Below are positions 6,470-11,875 of a stretch of DNA of 11,875 nt, in pieces. Made by a program: the position numbers and the translations under genes. Below the pieces are notes generated by a model, which was not told where the DNA came from, did not search any database, and saw only the letters and a list, made by a program, of their open reading frames with translations. This DNA comes from Fen-1077 sp050014355. GTDB lineage: Bacteria > Chloroflexota > Dehalococcoidia > Dehalococcoidales > RBG-16-60-22. Each line of letters opens with the position of its first letter. Positions within the stretch are counted from its first letter, which is position 1. The stretch is taken from contig JBEKDL010000060.1 in assembly GCA_050014355.1 (NCBI GenBank), positions 1 to 11,875 on the forward strand. The letters run 5' to 3'.

Positions 6470-6498
6470 AGTATAGCCCAAAAGGCCTGTAGTGTAAA
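6470..6498 (-). promoter_or_regulatory. Probable rel promoter
   Basis: On the minus strand TTTACA (6498-6493) and TATACT (6475-6470) are exactly 17 bases apart, each matching the sigma70 consensus at 5/6. The expected start near 6463 gives a leader of about 62 bases to the chosen ATG at 6401. Confidence 0.65.
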
Positions 6499-6506
6499 AT
6501 TAAGAC

Positions 6507-6536
6507 TTTACAAATTGAGAGGTAATCCTGTATCCT
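6507..6536 (+). promoter_or_regulatory. Possible hisS promoter
   Basis: TTTACA (6507-6512) and TATCCT (6531-6536), spaced 18 bases, are the best plus-strand match I find upstream of hisS. If real, the REP-like repeat would lie inside the hisS leader. The -10 is only 4/6. Confidence 0.3.
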
Positions 6537-6563
6537 TCGATTAAGAAAAAATAATGTCTTTAC

Positions 6564-6621
6564 TGGGTTTGACCCGGGAATCCAGACCGCCCTCCGGGTT
6601 CCGGCTTTCGCCGGAATGACG
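6564..6621. repeat. REP-like palindromic repeat (CCGGCGAAAGCCGG type)
   Basis: The core TTCCGGC-TTTC-GCCGGAA (6599-6616) is a perfect 7-bp stem with a 4-base loop, preceded by GGGTTTGACCC (6565-6575) and GGAATCCAG (6578-6586). Read on the minus strand it is the widespread interspersed repeat that gives spurious VIPAKAG translations. It sits between the divergent rel and hisS genes, within about 30 bases of the hisS start. A shorter relative in the same orientation occurs at 11487-11515. Confidence 0.75.
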
Positions 6622-6647
6622 CCAAAAGTTGAGGAAGGCAAAGAAAA

Positions 6648-7904
6648 ATGTATAAGGCAGCCCGCGGTACAACCGATATCCTGCCCGAAGAACAGGCTCA
6701 AAGGCGCTATATCGAGAAGGCAATCTCCGAAATCACGCGGCTATACGGTTTTCAGCGCATCGATACGCCTGTCTTCGAAGACACCGGCCTTTTCAACCGG
6801 AGTGTCGGCCAGGGGACTGACATCGTGGAAAAAGAAATGTACACCTTCGAGGATAAGGGCGGTAACTCGGAAACTCTCCGTCCGGAAGGTACCGCGCCGG
6901 TATGCCGCGCTTACCTCGAGCATGGTATGCAGAATTTGCCCCAACCGGTTAAGCTGTTCTACCAAGCGTCTATTTTCCGCTACGAGCGCCCTCAAGCCGG
7001 ACGGCTCCGTGAGCACCACCAGTTCGGCTGCGAGTGCATCGGTGATGATGACCCCGCTATTGACGCCGAGGTGATCGATATGGCCTGGCGGTTTTATAAG
7101 TCTCTGGGACTGGCGCATATTTCCTTACAATTAAATAGCATCGGCTGCCGGCAGTGCCGTCCCGCTTACCTTAAATTATTGGAAGAATATTATGCCGGTA
7201 AGGTTGAGAAACTGTGCGCGGACTGTAAGACCAGGCTGGTTAAAAATCCCCTCCGCCTCCTCGATTGCAAACAGCCTTCCTGCCAGGCGATAGCGGACGC
7301 CGCCCCGGCCAGCGCGGACCACCTTTGCGGGGACTGTAGAGAGCATTTTAACCGCCTTCAGAAATATCTCAACCTGCTCGCTATACCTTTTAAAATAAAC
7401 CACCGCCTGGTGCGCGGGCTGGACTACTATACGCGCACGGTCTTCGAGTTTCAGCCGGAGGAAGAGGGCGGCCAGAGCAGCATCGGGGCGGGGGGCCGGT
7501 ATGACAACCTTATCGAAGAGCTGGGCGGTAAGCCCACCCCCGCCATCGGGTTCGGCATCGGCATCGAGAGGGTAGTCCTCAATCTCAAGAAGCAGGGCAT
7601 CAGCGTACCCACCCCGCCTCCGCTGCAAGTGCTTATCGCGGCGATGAGCGATGCCGCCCGGGATTTAAGCATCAAGCTCGCCGCGGACCTGCGGCAGGGG
7701 GGCATCAGCGCCGTCACCGCCGCCGGCGGTAAAAGCCTTAAAGCCCAGCTCCGCCAGGCCAATGCCCTCGGCGCGCGCTTTGCGGTTATTATCGGGGAGG
7801 ACGAGGTTAAAGCGGGCACGGCCGCGCTGCGGGACATGGCCGGCGCCAGCCAGGAGACCATCGCCTTGAAAGACTTGCGTGCGCGGCTGAAACAGTCGTC
7901 ATAG
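6648..7904 (+). CDS. hisS: Histidine--tRNA ligase
   Basis: A 418-residue class II aminoacyl-tRNA synthetase that charges tRNA-His with histidine; E. coli HisRS has 424 residues. It begins with the typical ARGTTDILPEE segment. Motif 2 is visible as FRYERPQAGRLREHHQFG (110-127), the histidine-binding motif as RGLDYYTRT (256-264), and motif 3 as AIGFGIGIERVVL (299-311). Between them lies a cysteine-rich insertion with CxxC pairs at 167/170, 190/193 and 227/230 plus C207 and C212, a known variant in many bacterial HisRS that could bind zinc. The C-terminal anticodon-binding domain spans about 326-416. The ATG at 6648 follows GAGGAAGG at moderate distance. It diverges from rel and precedes the surface-protein gene, which has its own promoter. 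No sign of damage. Confidence 0.97.
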   Translation: MYKAARGTTDILPEEQAQRRYIEKAISEITRLYGFQRIDTPVFEDTGLFNRSVGQGTDIVEKEMYTFEDKGGNSETLRPEGTAPVCRAYLEHGMQNLPQPVKLFYQASIFRYERPQAGRLREHHQFGCECIGDDDPAIDAEVIDMAWRFYKSLGLAHISLQLNSIGCRQCRPAYLKLLEEYYAGKVEKLCADCKTRLVKNPLRLLDCKQPSCQAIADAAPASADHLCGDCREHFNRLQKYLNLLAIPFKINHRLVRGLDYYTRTVFEFQPEEEGGQSSIGAGGRYDNLIEELGGKPTPAIGFGIGIERVVLNLKKQGISVPTPPPLQVLIAAMSDAARDLSIKLAADLRQGGISAVTAAGGKSLKAQLRQANALGARFAVIIGEDEVKAGTAALRDMAGASQETIALKDLRARLKQSS

Positions 7905-8066
7905 CCTGGAACGGGAAAAGGTCTACCTCTAATTGTTCCCCAATTGTGCTTTCATAATTCGTTAACGATTTTATTTTATAATTCAGGTGTCCATTGTTTT
8001 CAGGCGCGTATATTGTTAAAAGAGGTTGAAATGTGAAATATTTATGTTAATTTACCTTGAAAGGGG

Positions 8067-8094
8067 TTGACAAACCAGTGATATATGGTACATT
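8067..8094 (+). promoter_or_regulatory. Promoter of the surface-protein gene
   Basis: TTGACA (8067-8072) is a perfect -35 box. TACATT (8089-8094, 16-base spacing, preceded by TGG) or CATTAT (8091-8096, 18-base spacing) would be the -10. Transcription would begin near 8101-8104, about 200 bases before the start codon at 8301. Confidence 0.65.
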
Positions 8095-8144
8095 ATGTAT
8101 TAAGTGTACCTTGGCGTAGCTGTGCCTTGGTATGCCTTTAGAAA

Positions 8145-8156
8145 AGGAGGTGATGC
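8145..8156 (+). promoter_or_regulatory. Near-ideal Shine-Dalgarno of the leader ORF
   Basis: AGGAGGTGAT within this stretch is complementary to almost the whole anti-Shine-Dalgarno tail of 16S rRNA. GGAGGT ends 6 bases before the ATG at 8158. It is a much better ribosome binding site than that of the large gene downstream. Confidence 0.75.
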
Positions 8157-8157
8157 C

Positions 8158-8202
8158 ATGAGGCTATCCCGCAAGGGGGACAGAGTTATGAAGCTCTGCT
8201 AA
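8158..8202 (+). CDS. Putative 14-residue leader peptide (MRLSRKGDRVMKLC)
   Basis: An ATG behind a near-ideal ribosome binding site opens a 14-codon frame ending in TAA: Met-Arg-Leu-Ser-Arg-Lys-Gly-Asp-Arg-Val-Met-Lys-Leu-Cys. It lies inside the transcribed leader of the surface-protein gene, and its last codons overlap the 3' arm of a CAGAG/CTCTG hairpin (8181-8198). The peptide is strongly basic, with Arg or Lys at six positions, and ends in cysteine. The quality of the ribosome site and the overlap with the hairpin suggest a translated regulatory ORF, either attenuation or coupling that exposes the downstream RNA. I do not recognise a described leader family. Translation is inferred only; the frame is short enough to arise by chance, but the ribosome site is not. 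Confidence 0.5.
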   Translation: MRLSRKGDRVMKLC

Positions 8203-8280
8203 CTGCTTATAAGGGAATATATCCCCTGCAAGCAAGGTACTTATATGCGGGGATATGTCATAAAAATAGCTGAAAAGCTA
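8181..8280 (+). ncRNA. Structured 5' leader: three successive hairpins before the surface-protein gene
   Basis: Three stems can be drawn. CAGAG/CTCTG (8181-8198) overlaps the leader ORF. ATATCCCC-T-GC pairs with GCGGGGATAT (8219-8256), 10 bp with one bulged T. TAGCT-GAAA-AGCTA (8267-8280) carries a GNRA tetraloop and directly abuts the AAGGAG (8281-8286) of the large gene. No T-run follows the second stem, so it is not a simple attenuator-terminator; control of translation or mRNA stability is likelier. I could not match it to a known riboswitch consensus. Confidence 0.45.
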
Positions 8281-8300
8281 AAGGAGAAAAATAAAAGTCG

Positions 8301-11300
8301 ATGAAAAAAGCAATTAAAAGGTTCTGGGGTGTGGGATTAATCATCCTCCTCCTTAGCACCATGTTCGTGAGCGCTGCTCCGGCTTCGGCTGGCATCTACT
8401 CCTGGTCACAGGATACGACGCAGCCTACCGCGACAAACCTCCTGTTCGCTCCTACACAAGCGGCTACCTTCGGTTACACTGATATAGCCGCTACCAGCGA
8501 CGGCGCTAACATCTATATGGTCGCTGATAACACCGCCGGCGGTACCCTTCCCAACTACCTCTATAAGTCAACCAACGGCGGCGTCTCCTGGTCGAAACCG
8601 TCCGGCGGCACTGCCGCTTCCCCCTTTACCGCCGCTCTTCCTAATGCTACTACCGACAACTGGACTTTTATCGCAGTAGCGCCTGACGACCCGAACATCG
8701 TTGTCGTCGTCGATGGGACAGTCGCCCCTGCAGTCTATCTATCGACCAACGGCGGCGCCAGTTTCTCTAATCTCACCGGGTTGTCCACATATATCACGAC
8801 GGTCAACGATATAGCCATTTCCGCGCCCAGTGGCCCTTATCGCTATATTGCAGTAGCCGGTAACAACGGCTCCGGGTTGGGTAAGCTCTGTTCCTGGACC
8901 TACGGTAGCGCCGCTCCCCTCTGGAGTGACAAGAGCAGCACGGTAAGCGGTATGAACGTCGGAGCTTTGGCCTTCTCCCCGAGCTTCCCGTCCGATAACA
9001 CCGTGCTTTTCGTAAGCAACAACACTACTACCAACGTGACCACTCTTCATGCCTACAGCTACAACGTCCTCGGCTATGATTCCGCGGTAGACGCCACTTT
9101 CCCGAGAGTCCTTAGATCAGATGCGATCCTTAATCGCGCCAGCATCGCTCTCGACCCCACGTTCTACATGGGCGATGCGGCCTCGCAAATCGGCTTCATC
9201 GGCGCCAGCTTAACCAGCGCAACCGGTGAGGTCGGCGGCGTGTTCCGCATCGGTACCTACACAGTGTCCTCCGGTGTGGTCACCATGACGCAAATCATGA
9301 CCGCCACCGCCATCGGTTACGTAGCGTGGGACGGCACCAACCTGGCGGCCGCGCCCCTTATCACCGCGCAGCTCACTCCCACTGCAGCCATCACCATCTA
9401 TCGCTCGGCCGATTCCTTAAGCAGCAGCATTCCTACCTTCGCGCCCGGCTCCGGGGCTAAGACGCCGGGCACCGGTTTTGAACCGAAGCTGCTCTGGAAC
9501 GCCGGTAACCTCCTCTGCATCTCCCGCGGCACCAACGCCGCAGTCGCCCGTTCGGCCGACCTGGGCAAATCCTTCAACGGTATCGCCCTGGCCAACACCA
9601 GCTGGACCACCGTCAATGATTTCTGGGTCAGCCCGGACGGCACCGTTATCTATGTCCTCGCCGATGACGGCATCGACCTGAACATCTGGCGCTACAAGGC
9701 CAGTGCCTGGCAGCGCGTCTTTGTCAGCGCCAACGCCAGTACACAGATCTGGGAACTGCGCGCCGCGGCCAGCGACCCGACGGCCGTTTTCCTGGGCAAG
9801 AAGGGCGCCACCAACATGTTCATCTCGACCGACTCTGGCGAGACCAAGTGGACCGCCCGCTCCTGCTCCCAGGCCATACAGGACTTCGCGGTTGAAAGCG
9901 CTTCCATCGTTTATGGCGGCACGGGCAACAACGTTGTCAAGAGCACCAACGGCGCTTTCACCTGGGGTGCGGGTGTTAACACCAACATCGGCCTCTATGG
10001 TGGCGGCTCCATCTACAGCCTCACGCTCGTCGCGGCCGGCAAGTTAGTGGTCGGCGGTTCTTCCGGCGGCGTGGCTTACTCCTCCGACAGCGGCGCCACC
10101 TGGTCACAACTCGTCAACCTGTCTACTTCTACCTGTGGCTCAGTGGTAGCCGCCGCTTCGGGCCTCGGCACCGGCGATACCTTCTACGCCACCGATAACC
10201 TTACCAACGCTATCTACAAATGGATAATCGGCACCAACACGCCTATCAGTGGATGGACCGCGGGCAAAGCCCTGGCTGCCGCCGGTACCGGTATCCAGCT
10301 GACCAATGGTGTCCTGTATGTCCAGGAGGCTTCGGCAACAACCTCCAACATCACGACCAGAGACCTTACTCCTGCCGTCGGCATCTCTGCCCCCTTCTGC
10401 GATAACGTGACGACCGGCGTTGCCCTCCTTAACTCCAGTGCCGGCGGTTATCCCATCAACGCCCTCCAAGCGAGCACGACAGCCTTGAGCACCACGCTGT
10501 GGGGCGTAACCGCCACTAAACTCTATAGCTGGACGGAGTACCTGGCCGTGGCCGCTAACGCACCCGCGACCACCTTCCCGGCGAACGGCTACATGGTCCC
10601 GGTCAACAGCATCAACGGCTACACCAACAACTTCGTCTTCCAGTGGACCCAGCCTTCCAACCAGAACGGCGCGGTCTCCAGCGCCCAGACCTACGCCTAC
10701 ACCCTGAACGTCTACCTGGATTCGGCCGGTAAGATACTGTATTCGACCGGCAGCGTCGCCGCGACTACCTCGGGCACTCTGTCGCTGTCTGCGGCGTCGC
10801 TATCCGTCTCCAACTTCACTCCTGGCGCGACCTACTACTGGAAGGTCAAGACAACTTCACCGGTCACCAGCCAGTACACACCGATGCTGTCGTTAACGAT
10901 CCAGTCTATCGCGGCGCCGGTGCCTGTAGTCAATTCACCGGCTAACGGCTCCACCATCACTAACCAGAACCCGGCCTTCTCCTGGGCGCCGGTAACCGGC
11001 ACTACCCTGTACGACTTCCAGCTCTCCACCACGCCGTCCTTCGGCACGTTACTACTCACCGACCAGCCCGCGACGGCCGGCACGCTTGTGCCCATCACCA
11101 TCAAACTCGACCAGGGCAAGCAGTACTTCTGGAGAGTCAGAGCCAATCAACCGGTAACGGGTGACTGGTCATCCGTGGCCAACTTCTTCGTTGCATTGCC
11201 CACCACCGCCGCGCCTCCGCCGGTAACGGTGACGAATGTCCCGGCTCCTACCATCACCATACCCGCGCCGGCACCAGCACCTACCTACACCTTGGCGCCT

Positions 11301-11411
11301 CAACCCGTTGAGAAGATCGCTCCTACTTACATCTGGGCGATCATCATCATCGGCGCTATTCTGGTGATTGCGGTAATCGTCCTGATTGTCAGGACCAGAC
11401 GTTCGGTCTAA
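8301..11411 (+). CDS. Secreted, membrane-anchored Asp-box surface protein (putative S-layer protein)
   Basis: This 1036-residue protein is rich in Thr, Ser, Ala, Gly and Asn. It has a signal peptide (basic MKKAIKR start, hydrophobic core 10-25, likely cleavage after ASA30). A large beta-propeller-like region (about 35-750) contains six Asp-box/BNR motifs of the S-x-D/N-x-G-x-S/T-W/F type at 90-97, 148-155, 418-425, 509-517, 548-555 and 594-601. Two fibronectin-III-like domains follow (about 755-868 and 873-966, with YYWKVK and YFWRVR), then a Pro/Thr-rich linker (967-1005) and one C-terminal membrane helix (1010-1030) with an RTRR tail. No LPxTG motif is present. Asp-box proteins of this layout are reported as abundant putative S-layer proteins in Dehalococcoidia; that role is inferred. 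The gene has its own promoter, a long leader and a strong terminator. AAGGAG lies 14 bases before the ATG, unusually far, but no alternative in-frame start exists. Confidence 0.9.
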   Translation: MKKAIKRFWGVGLIILLLSTMFVSAAPASAGIYSWSQDTTQPTATNLLFAPTQAATFGYTDIAATSDGANIYMVADNTAGGTLPNYLYKSTNGGVSWSKPSGGTAASPFTAALPNATTDNWTFIAVAPDDPNIVVVVDGTVAPAVYLSTNGGASFSNLTGLSTYITTVNDIAISAPSGPYRYIAVAGNNGSGLGKLCSWTYGSAAPLWSDKSSTVSGMNVGALAFSPSFPSDNTVLFVSNNTTTNVTTLHAYSYNVLGYDSAVDATFPRVLRSDAILNRASIALDPTFYMGDAASQIGFIGASLTSATGEVGGVFRIGTYTVSSGVVTMTQIMTATAIGYVAWDGTNLAAAPLITAQLTPTAAITIYRSADSLSSSIPTFAPGSGAKTPGTGFEPKLLWNAGNLLCISRGTNAAVARSADLGKSFNGIALANTSWTTVNDFWVSPDGTVIYVLADDGIDLNIWRYKASAWQRVFVSANASTQIWELRAAASDPTAVFLGKKGATNMFISTDSGETKWTARSCSQAIQDFAVESASIVYGGTGNNVVKSTNGAFTWGAGVNTNIGLYGGGSIYSLTLVAAGKLVVGGSSGGVAYSSDSGATWSQLVNLSTSTCGSVVAAASGLGTGDTFYATDNLTNAIYKWIIGTNTPISGWTAGKALAAAGTGIQLTNGVLYVQEASATTSNITTRDLTPAVGISAPFCDNVTTGVALLNSSAGGYPINALQASTTALSTTLWGVTATKLYSWTEYLAVAANAPATTFPANGYMVPVNSINGYTNNFVFQWTQPSNQNGAVSSAQTYAYTLNVYLDSAGKILYSTGSVAATTSGTLSLSAASLSVSNFTPGATYYWKVKTTSPVTSQYTPMLSLTIQSIAAPVPVVNSPANGSTITNQNPAFSWAPVTGTTLYDFQLSTTPSFGTLLLTDQPATAGTLVPITIKLDQGKQYFWRVRANQPVTGDWSSVANFFVALPTTAAPPPVTVTNVPAPTITIPAPAPAPTYTLAPQPVEKIAPTYIWAIIIIGAILVIAVIVLIVRTRRSV

Positions 11412-11428
11412 CACTGACCTGAAGGACA

Positions 11429-11444
11429 ACCTTCTCAAGAAGGT
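11429..11444 (+). other. Small hairpin just before the terminator
   Basis: ACCTTC-TCAA-GAAGGT forms a 6-bp stem with a 4-base loop directly after the surface-protein stop and two bases before the main terminator stem. It may protect the 3' end or simply extend the terminator. Confidence 0.5.
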
Positions 11445-11445
11445 C

Positions 11446-11480
11446 AGAGAGCCCCGACGAAATGTCGGGGCTCTCTCTTT
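11446..11480 (+). terminator. Strong rho-independent terminator of the surface-protein gene
   Basis: AGAGAGCCCCGAC (11446-11458) pairs perfectly over 13 bp with GTCGGGGCTCTCT (11464-11476) around the loop GAAAT, followed by CTTT. The T-tract is short but the stem is long and GC-rich. It lies between convergent genes and may serve both strands. Confidence 0.85.
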
Positions 11481-11486
11481 ATGCGG

Positions 11487-11515
11487 ACTGGATTCCGGCC
11501 CTGGCTGGAATGTCC
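11487..11515. repeat. REP-like palindromic element, second degenerate copy
   Basis: ATTCCGGCC (11492-11500) pairs with GGCTGGAAT (11503-11511), with one G-T pair, within CTGGATTCCGG...GGAATGTCC. It shares the GGATTCCGG/GGAATG(A/T)C framework and orientation with the copy at 6564-6621, and the minus-strand translation again gives an IPARAGIQS-type string. It lies between the convergent surface-protein and moeA-like genes. Confidence 0.6.
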
Positions 11516-11548
11516 TGGTTAATTAGAAAGTCTGCAGAAAAACGCCGC

Positions 11549-11875
11549 TTATAAATCATCCAGACGGGGCGCCAGTATTTGTACCGGGACAACCTCGCCG
11601 CGGCGCAAGGACTCTTTTCCTTCCGGAATGCAGATAAGGCCGCTGGCGCTGGCAATCGCCTGTAAACGGCTTCGGTTTTTATAAAGCGCCACCGTATAGC
11701 AGCCGCTTTCTTCAAGAGATAGCACAGCATCTTTAAATTCCGTCCACGCCTTGTGGCGGCTTTTCACATTCTCGGTCAGCCCGGCGGGCACCGTCTGTAA
11801 AGGATGCCTGGTTTCCCCGGCCATGCGCAGCAACCCGGGCAATGCCAGCTGCAGGAAGGCCATTTCATTACTGGC
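11549..11875 (-). CDS. moeA: MoeA-like molybdopterin molybdenumtransferase, C-terminal end (5' part outside window)
   Basis: The frame is open to the window edge and encodes the last 108 residues. MoeA inserts molybdate into adenylylated molybdopterin to complete the molybdenum cofactor in the cytoplasm. The fragment starts with ASNEMAFLQLALPGLLRM, matching the end of the catalytic domain just after the family GNP motif, which lies outside. It then contains the C-terminal beta domain IV, with SRLQAIASASGLICIPEG (residues 71-88 of the fragment) and LRRGEVVPVQIL, the typical end of MoeA. The ATG at 11863 is internal, since family-like sequence precedes it. The gene converges on the surface-protein gene, with a REP-like element and terminator between them. 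Some MoeA-like proteins have an extra periplasmic-binding-type domain or other roles; the visible part cannot tell. Confidence 0.8.
   Translation of the reverse strand, partial: ASNEMAFLQLALPGLLRMAGETRHPLQTVPAGLTENVKSRHKAWTEFKDAVLSLEESGCYTVALYKNRSRLQAIASASGLICIPEGKESLRRGEVVPVQILAPRLDDL

Larger units (their letters stand above)
7905..8300 (+). other. Intergenic/leader region between hisS and the surface-protein gene
   Basis: These 396 bases hold no gene above leader-peptide size. The first part (7905-8066) is AT-rich and shows only a weak 5-bp hairpin (7931-7945) and a CGTTAACG palindrome, neither a convincing hisS terminator. The second part contains a promoter (8067-8094), a 14-codon ORF with a near-perfect ribosome binding site, and three hairpins, forming a transcribed leader of roughly 200 bases. 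Confidence 0.7.

Noticed and set aside
6468..6723. Minus-strand ORFs of 77 and 60 residues overlapping the hisS start
   Set aside because: Their sequences (VIPAKAG, SGESRNPEGG) are the usual false translations of a REP-like repeat, and they overlap hisS antisense.
8101..8300. Cyclic-di-GMP or other known riboswitch upstream of the surface-protein gene
   Set aside because: Surface-protein genes often have such switches, but I could not find the conserved core sequences of the classes I know, so only an unassigned structured leader is reported.
11300..11411. Sortase or PEP-CTERM-type sorting signal at the C-terminus of the surface protein
   Set aside because: There is a membrane helix and a basic tail, but no LPxTG or Pro-Glu-Pro motif before it; a plain membrane anchor is the simpler reading.

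Overview
The window reads as a chromosomal segment of an anaerobic bacterium, most probably a member of the Dehalococcoidia (Chloroflexota). The clues are a large cell-surface protein with Asp-box repeats and a C-terminal membrane anchor, of the kind known as putative S-layer proteins in that class, and two tiny desulforedoxin-like proteins typical of anaerobes. Most housekeeping genes are GC-rich. No whole-genome comparison was possible, so the taxonomic placement is an inference.

Layout. (1) 1-2096, plus strand: the 3' part of carB overlapping pyrK by 4 bp, the end of a pyrimidine biosynthesis operon. (2) 2188-3198, minus strand: a visibly AT-richer pair, a dCTP deaminase/dUTPase-fold protein that lacks the deaminase catalytic glutamate, followed after 12 nt by a RelE-type toxin with no ordinary antitoxin gene. 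A promoter and a short palindrome lie upstream. (3) 3360-3804, plus strand: a perfect-consensus sigma70-type promoter driving two tandem desulforedoxin-like mini-proteins whose metal ligands are altered at complementary positions, closed by a hairpin terminator. (4) 3825-6401, minus strand: rpsT (ribosomal protein S20, TTG start, own promoter) downstream of a full-length bifunctional-type rel ((p)ppGpp synthetase/hydrolase), with a good promoter in front of rel. (5) 6453-6647: a divergent intergenic region carrying a REP-like repeat. (6) 6648-7904, plus strand: hisS. (7) 7905-8300: a long leader region with a promoter, a 14-codon leader ORF behind a near-ideal Shine-Dalgarno, and three hairpins. 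(8) 8301-11411: the secreted, membrane-anchored 1036-residue surface protein, ended by a strong 13-bp terminator hairpin. (9) 11487-11515: a second REP-like element. (10) 11549-11875, minus strand: the C-terminal end of a MoeA-like molybdopterin molybdenumtransferase, cut by the window edge.

Functionally the segment mixes nucleotide synthesis (carB, pyrK), translation and the stringent response (rpsT, rel, hisS), small redox/metal proteins, envelope structure and molybdenum cofactor synthesis. The parts most worth a second look are the dCTP-deaminase-like/RelE pair, the mutated desulforedoxin pair, and the leader ORF with its hairpins in front of the surface-protein gene. I saw no tRNA, rRNA, CRISPR array, transposase or integrase.
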